Under the pieces are notes generated by a model. The model searched no databases. It was not told the DNA's origin and saw nothing but the letters and a program-made list of their open reading frames with translations. This document shows, one piece after another, positions 17,317 to 26,261 of a stretch of DNA of 64,000 bases; positions within the stretch are counted from its first letter, which is position 1, and every line of letters starts with the position of its first letter. Where the stretch lies: positions 184,627-248,626 of the forward strand of contig NZ_JAJQQS010000014.1 of assembly GCF_021228125.1 (NCBI RefSeq). The letters are read 5' to 3'. This DNA is from Streptomyces albireticuli. GTDB lineage: Bacteria; Actinomycetota; Actinomycetes; Streptomycetales; Streptomycetaceae. A program made the translations under genes and the position numbers.

Positions 17317-17576
17317 GGCCCGCGTGACGGCTCCCGGCCCGTCGCCGGGCAGGCCACCCCTGGCACGCGGCGCGGCCGACGAGCCGCCGGCCGCCTCACG
17401 GGCGGCGGCCGCACCTGCGAGGCGGCGGCCTCAAGAGCCGTCGGACACCGCCCGGCCCCCGGGCACCACCGGCGTGCGGGCCCGAGGCCCGGCCGCGTCG
17501 GTCCGGGGCTCCCTCGCTCTGACCCGGGGCTTCCCCGCGCGGCGGGGACTCCGCACCGCTCCCCCAGGAGACAGCA

Positions 17577-18022
17577 TGACCACAGCCACCCACCACATCC
17601 AGGTGCCGGCCCCCCGAGAACCCCGCTTCGACGAGGTCCTCACCCCCGCCGCCCTCGACTTCCTCGCCGCCCTCGACACCGCCTTCGCCGGCCGCCGCGC
17701 CGACCTGCTCGCCTACTTCGGTGCCTGGCCGCGTGGCAGCGGCGCGGTCGCGCTGTACGGGCTGGTGGAGGACGCGGCCACCGCGGAGATCGCCCGCTGT
17801 CAGATCCGGCAGTGGCCGCGGCACGGCGTGATCGACCGCGCGGAGGTGCTCGCGGCGCTCGACGAGGAGACGGCCGCGCTGGCGGCGGAGGACCCCCGGG
17901 CACCGGCCGGTCGGGCACGCGACGTCTTCGTCCGTGCGGCCCTCTCCGGGGAACTGCCCGGGTTCTTCACCACCGACGCCTACACCCGTCACCTGGTGCG
18001 CCGCCCGGCGGTGCGCTCATGA
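17577..18022 (+). pseudogene. aceB: Collapsed malate synthase, 148 codons
   Basis: The N-terminal 45 or so residues (FDEVLTPAALDFLAALDTAF, then RRADLLA) match the start of malate synthase A. The frame then jumps to the C-terminal domain (GSGAVALYGLVEDAATAEIA, then QIRQWPRHG). Roughly 390 residues forming the TIM barrel, with the catalytic Arg and Asp and the Mg ligands, are missing, so it cannot be a malate synthase. Yet AGGAGA precedes the ATG and the stop overlaps the next start (ATGA). The 260 bases upstream contain only GC-rich hairpins. Confidence 0.8.
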
Positions 18023-18888
18023 GCGCGCGCTTCGGCAGGGTCGGGGTGGTGGGCGGCGGTCAGATGGGCGCCGGGATCGCCGAGGTGTGCGCGCGGGCCG
18101 GTCTCGACACCGTGCTCTGCGAGACCGACGGCGCCGCGGCCCTGCGGGCGCGCGAGCGCGTCACCCGGTCCCTGGAACGGGCCGTCGAACGCGGCAAGAC
18201 CGACCGGGCCGCCGCCGAGGACGCGCTGGCCCGGACGGTCTTCACCGGGGACCTCGACGACCTGGCCGACCGTCAGCTCGTCGTGGAGGCCGTCGTCGAG
18301 GACGCGGAGACCAAGATCCGTGTCTTCGGCGCCCTCGACAAGATCGTCGAGGATCCGGCGGCGGTGCTCGCCTCCAACACCTCCTCGATCCCCGTGATGC
18401 GGCTCGGCATGGCGACCCGGCGCGCCGACCGGGTGCTGGGCCTGCACTTCTTCAACCCGGTGCCCGTGCTGCCGCTCGTGGAGATCGTCACCTCGCTCCA
18501 CACCGGTGCCGAGGCGGCGGCCCTGGCCGAGGAGTTCGCCACGGCGGCCCTGGGCAAGACGGCGATCCGCTCCCAGGACCGGGCCGGGTTCGTCGTCAAC
18601 GCGCTGCTCATCCCGTATCTCCTCGCGGCCGTCCGGATGGCGGAGTCCGGCTTCGCCTCCGCCACGGACGTCGACGAGGGCATGGAGCTGGGCTGCGCGC
18701 ACCCCATGGGGCCGCTCCGGCTGGCCGACCTCATCGGCCTCGACACGGTCGCCGCCATCGCCCAGTCCCTCTACGACGAGTTCAAGGAGCCCCTGTACGC
18801 CCCGCCGCCGCTGCTCCGGCGGATGGTCGAGGCCGGGCTGCTCGGACGGAAGTCGGGCCGGGGGTTCCACCGGTACGACAGAGACTGA
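18019..18888 (+). CDS. 3-hydroxybutyryl-CoA dehydrogenase
   Basis: 289 residues. GxGxxG motif VGVVGGGQMGAGIAEV, the SNTSSIPV segment, LHFFNPVPVLPLVEIV containing the catalytic His, and DRAGFVVNALLIPYL are all as in the single-domain 3-hydroxyacyl-CoA dehydrogenases. It interconverts acetoacetyl-CoA and 3-hydroxybutyryl-CoA using NAD(P). ATG at 18019 overlaps the stop of the collapsed malate synthase, and a terminator hairpin begins at its own stop codon. It likely shares a transcript with aceA. Confidence 0.9.
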   Translation: MSARFGRVGVVGGGQMGAGIAEVCARAGLDTVLCETDGAAALRARERVTRSLERAVERGKTDRAAAEDALARTVFTGDLDDLADRQLVVEAVVEDAETKIRVFGALDKIVEDPAAVLASNTSSIPVMRLGMATRRADRVLGLHFFNPVPVLPLVEIVTSLHTGAEAAALAEEFATAALGKTAIRSQDRAGFVVNALLIPYLLAAVRMAESGFASATDVDEGMELGCAHPMGPLRLADLIGLDTVAAIAQSLYDEFKEPLYAPPPLLRRMVEAGLLGRKSGRGFHRYDRD

Positions 18889-18910
18889 CCGGGGCTGAGG
18901 GGCCCCGGTC
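18887..18910 (+). terminator. Terminator of the aceA transcript
   Basis: GACCGGGGC pairs perfectly with GCCCCGGTC around a 6-base loop, starting within the stop codon of the dehydrogenase gene. No T run follows, as is common in streptomycetes. Confidence 0.65.
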
Positions 18911-19015
18911 ACCTCCGGGAGGCGGCGGCGCCGAGTCGGCGGCCGCCGCCGCCTTCCGGACCGGCGCCGACGGACCGTCACGTGTCCCAGATCACCATCC
19001 GTTGGGTGGACGGGC

Positions 19016-19045
19016 CTGTCAGGGGCGGGGCCCAGCGCCTAGGCT
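19016..19045 (+). promoter_or_regulatory. metE: Candidate promoter of the metE riboswitch transcript
   Basis: CTGTCA and TAGGCT are separated by 18 bases and lie immediately upstream of the conserved riboswitch sequence. The match is moderate. Confidence 0.4.
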
Positions 19046-19250
19046 GACGGTGCAGCTGGTTCGCCCTGCTCGCCAGGCAGGCGCGTCGTAAGAGGGAACC
19101 CGGTGGGAATCCGGGACTGCCCCGCAGCGGTGAGCGGGAACGACCGCCGTCATCAGCACTGGCCCGACGAGGGCCGGGAAGCGACGGCCAGTAGGAGCCT
19201 CGTGTCCCACGAGACGTGCCCGCGAGTCCGAAGACCTGCCACTGCCCGCG
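19046..19250 (+). promoter_or_regulatory. Cobalamin riboswitch of metE
   Basis: Core elements in order: AGAGGGAACCCGGTGGGAAT, CTGCCCCGCAGCGGTGA and the B12 box CGAGTCCGAAGACCTGCCA (19223-19241). It controls metE in the well-known arrangement in which B12 represses the B12-independent methionine synthase. The remaining 180 bases to metE form the expression platform; no terminator hairpin is obvious, so control may be translational. Confidence 0.93.
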
Positions 19251-19427
19251 TGCACGGACGCGCGCGGAGATCCCGGTGACCTCGAGGGCGGGTCGGCGTA
19301 CATATCAGGCGGTCGCACACGGCGGTTCGATCCGGACCCGCTCCGTGGCCCGCCCGGTTCGCCGTCCCTTCGCGCCCTCGACCCGTCCCCGGGGTCGTAT
19401 CGGAAGAAGCTCGCGAAGGAGAGTTCC

Positions 19428-21749
19428 GTGACCAGCAAGTCCGCAGCCGCGGCAGCACGGGCCACCGTGTACGGCTACCCCCGCCAGGGCCAGAACCGGG
19501 AACTGAAGAAGGCCGTCGAAGGCTACTGGAAGGGCGGCGTGGGTGCCGGTGAACTCCGGCGGACAGCGGCCGAGTTGCGCGCCACCGCCTGGCGCCGGCT
19601 CGCCGAGGCCGGCATCGACGAGGTGCCCACCGGCGATTTCTCGTACTACGACCACGTCCTCGACACCAGCGTCATGGTCGGCGCCGTCCCGGCCCGGCAC
19701 CGCGCCGCCGTCGAGGCGGACGCCCTGGACGGCTACTTCGCGATGGCCCGCGGCACCCAGGACGTGGCGCCGCTGGAGATGACCAAGTGGTTCGACACCA
19801 ACTACCACTACCTCGTGCCCGAGCTGGGCCCGGACACCGTCTTCACGGCCGACTCCACCCGGCAGGTCACCGAGTTCGCGGAGGCCGCGGCCCTCGGCCT
19901 GACCGCGCGCCCCGTCCTCGTCGGGCCGGTCACCTACCTCCTGCTGGCCAAGCCCGCGCCGGGCGTCGCGGCCGGCTTCGACCCGCTGACGCTCCTGGAC
20001 CGGCTGCTGCCCGTCTACGCCGAGGTCCTCGCCGACCTGCGGGCCGCGGGGGCGGAGTGGGTCCAGCTGGACGAGCCGGCGCTCGTCCAGGACCGCACCC
20101 CGGCCGAGCTCAACGCCACCGCGCGTGCCTACCGGGACCTGGGCGGGCTGACCGACCGGCCGAAGCTCCTGGTCGCCTCCTACTTCGACCGGCTCGGCGC
20201 GGCCCTGCCCGTACTGGCCAAGGCGCCGGTCGAGGGGCTCGCCCTCGACTTCACCGGCCCCGCCGCCGCCAACCTCGACGCCCTCGCGGCGGTCGGCGGC
20301 CTGCCCGGCAAGCGGCTCGTCGCGGGCGTCGTCGACGGCCGCAACGTCTGGATCAACGACCTCACGGCGTCGCTCACCACCCTCGCCACGCTCCTCGGCC
20401 TCGCCGGCCGGGTGGACGTCGCGGCCTCCTGCTCGCTGCTGCACGTCCCCCTGGACGCCACCGCCGAGCGCGACATCGATCCCCAGATCGCCCGGTGGCT
20501 GGCCTTCGCCCGGCAGAAGACCGCGGAGATCGTCACCCTGGCCCGGGGGCTGGCCAAGGGCACCGGCGCCATCGCGGCGGAACTCGCCGCCAACCGCGCC
20601 GACCTGGCCTCCCGGGCCGGTTCCGCGCTCACCCACGACCCGGTCGTGCGGGCCCGTACCACCGCGGTGACCGACGCCGACGCCCGGCGCCCCCAGCCGT
20701 ACACCGAGCGTGCCGCCGCCCAGCGGGCCCGCCTCGGACTGCCGCTGCTGCCCACGACCACGATCGGCTCCTTCCCGCAGACGGGCGAGCTGCGCGCCGC
20801 CCGCGCCGGTCTGCGGGCCGGCCGGATCGACACGGCGGCGTACGAACGCCGCATCGAGGAGGAGATCCGTGAGGTCGTCTCCTTCCAGGAGAAGGCCGGG
20901 ATCGACGTCCTGGTGCACGGCGAGCCCGAGCGCAACGACATGGTGCAGTACTTCGCCGAGCAGCTCACGGGCTACCTCGCCACCCAGCACGGCTGGGTCC
21001 AGTCGTACGGCACCCGCTACGTCCGGCCGCCGATCCTCGCGGGCGACATCTCCCGCCCTGAGCCGATGACGGTGCGCTGGACGTCCTTCGCCCAGTCGCT
21101 GACCGACCGTCCCGTGAAGGGCATGCTCACCGGACCCGTCACCATGCTCGCCTGGTCCTTCGTCCGCGACGACCAGCCGCTCGGCGAGACCGCCCGCCAG
21201 GTCGCACTCGCCCTGCGCGACGAGGTCGGCGACCTCGCGGCGGCGGGCAGCTCGGTGATCCAGGTCGACGAGCCCGCGCTGCGCGAGACGCTGCCGCTGC
21301 GGTCCGCGGACCACGCCGCGTATCTCGCGTGGGCCACGGAGGCGTTCCGGCTGAGCACCTCCGGCGTCGCTCCGGACGTCCAGATCCACACCCATATGTG
21401 CTACGCCGAGTTCGGCGACGTCCTCCAGGCCATCGACGACCTCGACGCCGACGTCATCAGTCTGGAGGCCGCCCGCTCCCACATGCGGGTCGCCGGTGAG
21501 CTCGCCACGGCCGGCTACCCGCGCGAGATCGGACCGGGCGTCTACGACATCCACTCGCCCCGCGTCCCCTCCACGGCGGAGGCCGCGGCGCTGCTGCGCA
21601 CGGGGCTGGAGGCGATTCCGGCGGAGCGGTTGTGGGTGAATCCGGACTGCGGGCTGAAGACGCGGGGGTGGGGCGAGGTGCGGGAGTCGTTGGAGAACCT
21701 GGTGGCGGCGGCGCGGGAGGTTCGTGACGGGCTGTCACAGACGTCCTGA
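19428..21749 (+). CDS. metE: Cobalamin-independent methionine synthase
   Basis: 773 residues, full length. It transfers a methyl group from 5-methyltetrahydrofolate (polyglutamate) to homocysteine. Seen: the N-terminal barrel beginning GYPRQGQNRELKKAVEGYW, the inter-domain TTIGSFPQT, and the zinc site formed by IHTHMCYAEF (His and Cys) and NPDCGLKTRGW (Cys). GTG at 19428 has AAGGAGAG just upstream. It is regulated by the cobalamin riboswitch in its leader and ends before a strong hairpin. Confidence 0.96.
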   Translation: MTSKSAAAAARATVYGYPRQGQNRELKKAVEGYWKGGVGAGELRRTAAELRATAWRRLAEAGIDEVPTGDFSYYDHVLDTSVMVGAVPARHRAAVEADALDGYFAMARGTQDVAPLEMTKWFDTNYHYLVPELGPDTVFTADSTRQVTEFAEAAALGLTARPVLVGPVTYLLLAKPAPGVAAGFDPLTLLDRLLPVYAEVLADLRAAGAEWVQLDEPALVQDRTPAELNATARAYRDLGGLTDRPKLLVASYFDRLGAALPVLAKAPVEGLALDFTGPAAANLDALAAVGGLPGKRLVAGVVDGRNVWINDLTASLTTLATLLGLAGRVDVAASCSLLHVPLDATAERDIDPQIARWLAFARQKTAEIVTLARGLAKGTGAIAAELAANRADLASRAGSALTHDPVVRARTTAVTDADARRPQPYTERAAAQRARLGLPLLPTTTIGSFPQTGELRAARAGLRAGRIDTAAYERRIEEEIREVVSFQEKAGIDVLVHGEPERNDMVQYFAEQLTGYLATQHGWVQSYGTRYVRPPILAGDISRPEPMTVRWTSFAQSLTDRPVKGMLTGPVTMLAWSFVRDDQPLGETARQVALALRDEVGDLAAAGSSVIQVDEPALRETLPLRSADHAAYLAWATEAFRLSTSGVAPDVQIHTHMCYAEFGDVLQAIDDLDADVISLEAARSHMRVAGELATAGYPREIGPGVYDIHSPRVPSTAEAAALLRTGLEAIPAERLWVNPDCGLKTRGWGEVRESLENLVAAAREVRDGLSQTS

Positions 21750-21759
21750 CCTTCCGGTC

Positions 21760-22015
21760 CGGGTCTGAAGCGGGGCGGCCCGGGGCGTGGCCAGGGGGAC
21801 GGTGCCGCTGCGCGGGGCTTTGTCCCCTGCCCGCCCCTTCCCGTAACCGGGGGCTTCGCCCCCGGGCCCCCGGCCGCGCTGACGCGCGGTGTCCTCAAGC
21901 GCCGGACGGGCTGAAATCAGCCCGTCCGGCGTTTGAGGACCGGGGTCCGGGGCGGAGCCCCGGGTCGGGAAGGGGCGGGGCTGGGGAAAGGCCCCGCGCA
22001 GCGGCAACCCCCACC
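21760..22015. repeat. Convergent-end repeat, copy B, with a 24-bp hairpin
   Basis: Fills the gap between metE and the convergent acetyltransferase gene. Its centre (21891-21914 with 21917-21940) is a 24-bp stem with a single G-T mismatch and a 2-base loop, flanked by complementary CCCGCCCCTTCCC and GGGAAGGGGCGGG arms. Probable bidirectional terminator; related to copies A and C. Confidence 0.85.
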
Positions 22016-22031
22016 CGCGCCCCGCCCGCCC

Positions 22032-22889
22032 TTACCCCAGCTCCAGACTCGTCACCCCGAACCCCCGCTCCGCCCGAACCTCCGGCACAGCCCCCGTATA
22101 CATCCGCACCGTGTGCGAACTCGCCTTCAACCCCCGCCCCGTCACCACCGCATGCCCGGCACGGTGCGGCTCCGGCACGTCCACACACACCTCCTCGTCC
22201 TCCCCCACCGACCCGACGAGCGCGTCGAGCAGCGCCTCCGCCCCCTCCTCCGTGTCGGCGAACAGCGGGCCGACGCGCTGCCCGCTGCGCGCGGGGCGGA
22301 TCACGCCGTATCCGGCGATCTCGCCGTCGCGCAGGTGGGCGTAGGCCGTGTGGCCGGGCGCGGTGAGCCAGCGGGTGAGGAAGGCGCGCCGGTCGGCGGG
22401 GAAGCACTCCTGGTCGTAGGCGGCGATCGCGTCGAGGTGGGCGGGGGTGACGGGTACGACGCCGGGCGCCGTCGGGGCGCCGCTCCGGTCCGGGCGGCCG
22501 GTGTAGCGGATGGTGTCGTGGGCGGTGACGAAGCCGGAGCGCTCGTACGTGGCCCGCTGCGCGGGCACCGCGTCCAGGCCGACGGTGCGGTCCCCGGCGT
22601 GCGGGAAGGCCGCGCGCCAGGTGGCCAGGCCCAGGCCCTGGCGCCGGAGTTCGGGGTGGACGAGGTAGTAGCCGAGGAACGCGTACCGCGGCGAGTAGGT
22701 GACGATCGAGAGCGCCGAGACCGGGCGTCCGTCGATGCGGCCGAGGAAGAACCCGGCGGGGTCGGTGGGGTGGAAGCAGGCCGTGTCGCCGGAGCCGGGG
22801 TTCCACCCCTCGTCGGCGGCCCACTGCGCCACGTGGTGCCAGTCGTCCAGCGAGGCGCGGGTGACGGTGAGCGCGTCGAGGGGGTTCAT
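22032..22889 (-). CDS. GNAT acetyltransferase with a C-terminal partner domain
   Basis: 285 residues. An N-terminal GNAT domain contains the acetyl-CoA loop RRQGLG at about residue 85. The C-terminal half (from about residue 140) resembles the second domain of YitH-like acetyltransferases. The acceptor cannot be predicted. ATG at 22889 with GGAA 5 bases upstream. It appears independent of its neighbours: the permease behind it on the same strand lies 87 bases upstream in its own unit. Confidence 0.8.
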   Translation of the reverse strand: MNPLDALTVTRASLDDWHHVAQWAADEGWNPGSGDTACFHPTDPAGFFLGRIDGRPVSALSIVTYSPRYAFLGYYLVHPELRRQGLGLATWRAAFPHAGDRTVGLDAVPAQRATYERSGFVTAHDTIRYTGRPDRSGAPTAPGVVPVTPAHLDAIAAYDQECFPADRRAFLTRWLTAPGHTAYAHLRDGEIAGYGVIRPARSGQRVGPLFADTEEGAEALLDALVGSVGEDEEVCVDVPEPHRAGHAVVTGRGLKASSHTVRMYTGAVPEVRAERGFGVTSLELG

Positions 22890-22975
22890 AGTGTTCCGTT
22901 CGTCCCTTCACAGGGGTTTCTGGGATGCGGTGAGGAGAGGTGAGGCCGCGCCGGGCGGGCGGCCTCCGCCAGGGG

Positions 22976-24517
22976 TCAGATGAGGTCCATGGCGGCCACT
23001 TCGTCGGGACGCCCGTAGCTGACGGGCCCCTGGAAGCGGTGCCGGGCGCTGGCGAACCACCACACCGTGGCGATGAGCAGGACGACGCCCAGGGCGATCG
23101 GCGCGTAGTTGAAGGAGGTCGCGGTGATCGGGGACGCCTGGGGCAGCATGAACAGCACGTTGCTGATGACGATCCAGGTCACGGCGATGGCGGCGACGAG
23201 CTTGCCGTAGCGACCGAGGTTCCAGGGGCCGGGCTGGAAGTCGTCCAGCCGCAGGCGCAGGAAGATGGGCACGCCGTAGGCGAGGAAGAGCCCGACGACG
23301 TTGACGCTGACGACGGCGGTGAAGGCGGTGTGGGACCACCAGCCGGGCAGGACCAGCACCAGGGGGCAGGCGGCGGCGAGCCAGACGGCCTTGACGGGGG
23401 TGCGGGTGCGCGGGGACACCGAGTGCCACCAGCGGGAGCCGGGCATGGCGCCGTCCCGGGAGAAGGCGAAGATCTGCCGGGTGTTGCTGGTCATGTTGGC
23501 CAGGCCGCAGAACAGCATGGCGCCGATCACGATCAGCAGGAGCAGTTTGGCGGTGCCGGCGCCGAGCGCGTCGATGAGGATCTGCACCGGCGGCGCCGAG
23601 GCGGCCGCCTCCTGGGCGTAGTCGCGGATGGCGTAGACGAGGGCGAGCATGAGGATCAGGCCGGCGAGCGCGGAGTAGGCGATGGCCCGCATGATGCCCT
23701 TGGGGGCGTTGACGGTCGCCTTGACGGTCTCCTCGGACATATGGAAGCTGCCGTCGAAGCCGGTGAAGGTCCAGCTGGTGACGAGCAGGCCGAGCATTCC
23801 GCCGTAGATGCCGTTGGTGAAGCCGGTGTTGTTGGCGAAATGGGTGACGAAGGACGCCGACTGGTGCTGGTCGGGTATCACGGTCAGGGCGGCGACGATC
23901 ACCACCATGCCGATCAGCAGCCACCACACGGATATCCGGTTCACTACGGCGACCAGTTGCACCGTATAGGTGTTGGCCAGTGCCTGGAGGACGAGGATCA
24001 CCGCGGTGATGCCGACGGCGTGCCGGGGGTCCGGGTGGTAGGAGGGCCACTGCATGGCGACGAACGCCTGGATGAAGGTGGCGGCGGCGTAGTTGGTCGC
24101 GGCCGTGCCGCCGACCTGGCCGACGAAGTTCAGCCAGCCCGTGTACCAGGACCAGGCGCCGCGGTGCCGCTTGGCGAGCTTGCCGGCGGAGAAGTAGAGG
24201 GCGCCGCTGGTCGGGTAGGCGGAGGCGATCTCGGCCATCGCGGCGCCGACGAAGAGCACCATCACCGAGACGCCGATCCAGCCGAAGACCAGGACGCGCG
24301 GGCCGCCGGCGCCCATTCCGAAGCCGAACGAGGAGAAGATGCCGGAGATGATGTTGATGATGGTGAAGGAAATCGCGAAATTGTCGAAGGCCCGGAAGCG
24401 GCGGGTGAGTTTTCGCGGGTAACCCATGGCGTGGAGCGTGGCGTCGTCGTCGAGGACGACGGGGACCGCGGGCGAGTGACGGGCTCTCGTGCGGGCGAGA
24501 AATCCGGGACCGGGCAC
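22976..24517 (-). CDS. Amino acid permease, APC superfamily
   Basis: 513 residues with about twelve hydrophobic segments. The opening RRFRAFDNFAISFTIINIIS, the TSGALYFSAGKLA segment in the second helix region and SWTFTGFDGSFHMSEE are typical of GABA/amino-acid-polyamine permeases. The GTG at 24517 is chosen for the AGGAAAGG 8 bases upstream; longer in-frame starts run into low-complexity purine/pyrimidine DNA. The transported amino acid is not deducible. Confidence 0.85.
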   Translation of the reverse strand: MPGPGFLARTRARHSPAVPVVLDDDATLHAMGYPRKLTRRFRAFDNFAISFTIINIISGIFSSFGFGMGAGGPRVLVFGWIGVSVMVLFVGAAMAEIASAYPTSGALYFSAGKLAKRHRGAWSWYTGWLNFVGQVGGTAATNYAAATFIQAFVAMQWPSYHPDPRHAVGITAVILVLQALANTYTVQLVAVVNRISVWWLLIGMVVIVAALTVIPDQHQSASFVTHFANNTGFTNGIYGGMLGLLVTSWTFTGFDGSFHMSEETVKATVNAPKGIMRAIAYSALAGLILMLALVYAIRDYAQEAAASAPPVQILIDALGAGTAKLLLLIVIGAMLFCGLANMTSNTRQIFAFSRDGAMPGSRWWHSVSPRTRTPVKAVWLAAACPLVLVLPGWWSHTAFTAVVSVNVVGLFLAYGVPIFLRLRLDDFQPGPWNLGRYGKLVAAIAVTWIVISNVLFMLPQASPITATSFNYAPIALGVVLLIATVWWFASARHRFQGPVSYGRPDEVAAMDLI

Positions 24518-24538
24518 AACCGCGACCTTTCCTGGGAG

Positions 24539-24610
24539 ACAGAAGGAGGGGACAGAAGAAGGAGGGGACAGAAGGAGGGGACGGAGAGAAGACACAGAAG
24601 GAGGGACAGG
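24539..24610. repeat. Purine-rich tandem repeat upstream of the permease
   Basis: Four degenerate copies of ACAGAAGGAGGGG, part of a nearly pure A/G stretch on the plus strand extending to about 24660. In the permease mRNA leader it reads as C/U-rich sequence. The strand bias is striking against the surrounding DNA. Confidence 0.8.
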
Positions 24611-24665
24611 GCAATGAACTGAAGAAACAAGAAAAGGGACAAAAAGCAGGAGCGTGGAGTGTCCG

Positions 24666-25622
24666 TCAGGCGGCCCCGGGCACCGGAAGTCCGCACATGC
24701 GCCGGACCTTGGTCAGCTGTTCCTCCGGGTCGCCGAACATGCTCCACGGCATTCTGGAGGCGTACGGGCCCATGGCCGTGAGGACGGCCCGCGCCTCGAA
24801 TTCGCACTGCGCCATGAACAGCGCGTGCGCGAGATAGGCGAGGTCCAGCACGGGCGTGAAGCGGTATTCGGCCACGTGGGGCAGCCAGTCCCGGTAGACG
24901 CCCAGGGCGGTCGCCCGCCAAGGGGGCTGTTCCCAGGTGTGGTTCACCAGCGGGGAGGCCGGGTTGTAGTCCTCGACCAGGGTGACCAGCGGGAGGAGCC
25001 GCAGGGGCGAGGAGGCCGGGGCGCGCTGGCCGAGGAAGGCGGCGACGTCCCACGCCGCGTTCGCCGAACCGCCGTGGCGGGCGAAGAAGAAGGACAGGAA
25101 GCGGTGGTGGGCCTCGCGGTGCCAGGGGTCGAGCCGGAGGATGTGGGAGAACAGCGACCAGGGGCCGGGCGGTGCGGTGAGCAGTCCGCGCGGGGCGGGG
25201 TCGCGCGGCCGGTGGATGCGGGCCAGGGTCAGCTTCGCCACCCACGGTGTGGGGTCCTCGGGCGCCAGCTCGGCGGCCCGGTCGCAGGCGGCGACGGCGA
25301 TGCGGCCAAGCGGCAGGGCCCGCTGGTCCTCGGTGTCGGCCGCGCGGACGGCGCGGAGCACCGCGACCCGGGCCCAGAGCAGCGCGGACCCGGCCCCCGG
25401 CTCCTCGGCGAGCCAGCGTTCGGCCAGGTCGGAGTCGGCCGCCTCCGACGCGAGGACGGACGATCTGTGGGCGCGCAGCCCGAAATCGCCCCGGGCCTCC
25501 TCCAGGGCGTCGTGCGCGCTCAGGTAGCGTCCCGCGCGGACGTCGACGCACGCCCGCGCGAGCCGGCGGTCATCGGCCGCCGGATGCCACACGTACTGCC
25601 CCTCGAATAAGTCAGCGGTCAT
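24666..25622 (-). CDS. Hypothetical protein, helical-repeat-like
   Basis: 318 residues; not recognised. No signal peptide or membrane segment. Ala/Leu/Arg-rich helices repeat through the chain (for example ARACVDVRAGRYLSAHDALE and ACDRAAELAPEDPTPW), reminiscent of TPR-type helical repeats, and the sequence is unusually rich in Trp, Phe and His in its second half. ATG at 25622 is set by AGGAGA 4 bases ahead; upstream in-frame codons have no ribosome site. It precedes the permease by about 150 bases on the same strand and may be co-transcribed. Confidence 0.7.
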   Translation of the reverse strand: MTADLFEGQYVWHPAADDRRLARACVDVRAGRYLSAHDALEEARGDFGLRAHRSSVLASEAADSDLAERWLAEEPGAGSALLWARVAVLRAVRAADTEDQRALPLGRIAVAACDRAAELAPEDPTPWVAKLTLARIHRPRDPAPRGLLTAPPGPWSLFSHILRLDPWHREAHHRFLSFFFARHGGSANAAWDVAAFLGQRAPASSPLRLLPLVTLVEDYNPASPLVNHTWEQPPWRATALGVYRDWLPHVAEYRFTPVLDLAYLAHALFMAQCEFEARAVLTAMGPYASRMPWSMFGDPEEQLTKVRRMCGLPVPGAA

Positions 25623-26005
25623 GTTCTCCTGCCGATCCTGCCGACGACTCTGCCCCGCCCATGTCGAATTGAGCCGGATTCCCTCCCCAGCACCACGGCG
25701 GCAGGCCATACCCTACTGAGCATCAACTCGAAACGGAACTGGCCATCCGAAATACCTGGTTCCACATCATTTCCCGTCCGTGGCAAGGAAGACGGGCCTC
25801 CTCCCATTCCCTCGGCCGGCTCCGCGCAGCGCATTGGTACGGAGTAACCGCGCGGCGTCCGCACCCTATTCGACCGGCTCCGGGCGGGTACCGCCAGGGC
25901 CGGGTCCGGGGTTCCGCGCGGGAGCGGACCGGGGCGGGTGCCGGGCGTCCGTACCCTTGCTAGAGTCCGGCTCCGACGCAGCCGTCCCGGGAAGGGGGCC
26001 CGCCG
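25623..26005. other. Divergent intergenic region
   Basis: No gene supported. TAGAGT at 25961-25966 is a plausible -10 box for the small plus-strand gene at 26006, and TAGGGT on the minus strand near 25710 could serve the gene at 25622. No repeats of note. Confidence 0.4.
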
Positions 26006-26212
26006 ATGGCGAAGGCCAAGGTCACTGTCAGCCTCGACGCCGAACTCGTGGTGGAGGTCATGGTCCTGGCGGGGGTGAGCTCGCCCCAGGACGCCGTCGA
26101 GGCGGTGGTGCGCGACTACATCGCGCGCGGCCACCGCACGGAGGCCCGTACGGGCAGCCGGGACCTCACCCCGCGGGAGCCGGTGAACGAGCCACGGGAA
26201 CAGCAGGGCTGA
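26006..26212 (+). CDS. Ribbon-helix-helix / VapB-like antitoxin, orphan
   Basis: 68 residues. The first 45 (KVTVSLDAELVVEVMVLAG, then DAVEAVVRDYIAR) match the short beta-strand plus two helices of VapB-type DNA-binding antitoxins; the tail is Arg/Glu/Pro-rich and disordered. ATG at 26006 with AAGGGGG 7 bases ahead. No toxin gene follows: the next gene encodes a secreted enzyme. It may be an orphan regulator. The fold assignment is tentative. Confidence 0.65.
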   Translation: MAKAKVTVSLDAELVVEVMVLAGVSSPQDAVEAVVRDYIARGHRTEARTGSRDLTPREPVNEPREQQG

Positions 26213-26261
26213 GAGCGGCGACCGTCTCCGGCCAGGAGACCCAGGAGTCCCAGGAGGCACC

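Noticed and set aside
19310..19345. A GGTTCGATCC string in the metE leader resembling a tRNA T-arm
   Set aside because: No acceptor, D or anticodon arms can be drawn from the 60 bases upstream.
19305..21554. A 749-codon minus-strand frame opposite metE
   Set aside because: Shadow frame; metE is complete on the plus strand with its zinc ligands and riboswitch.
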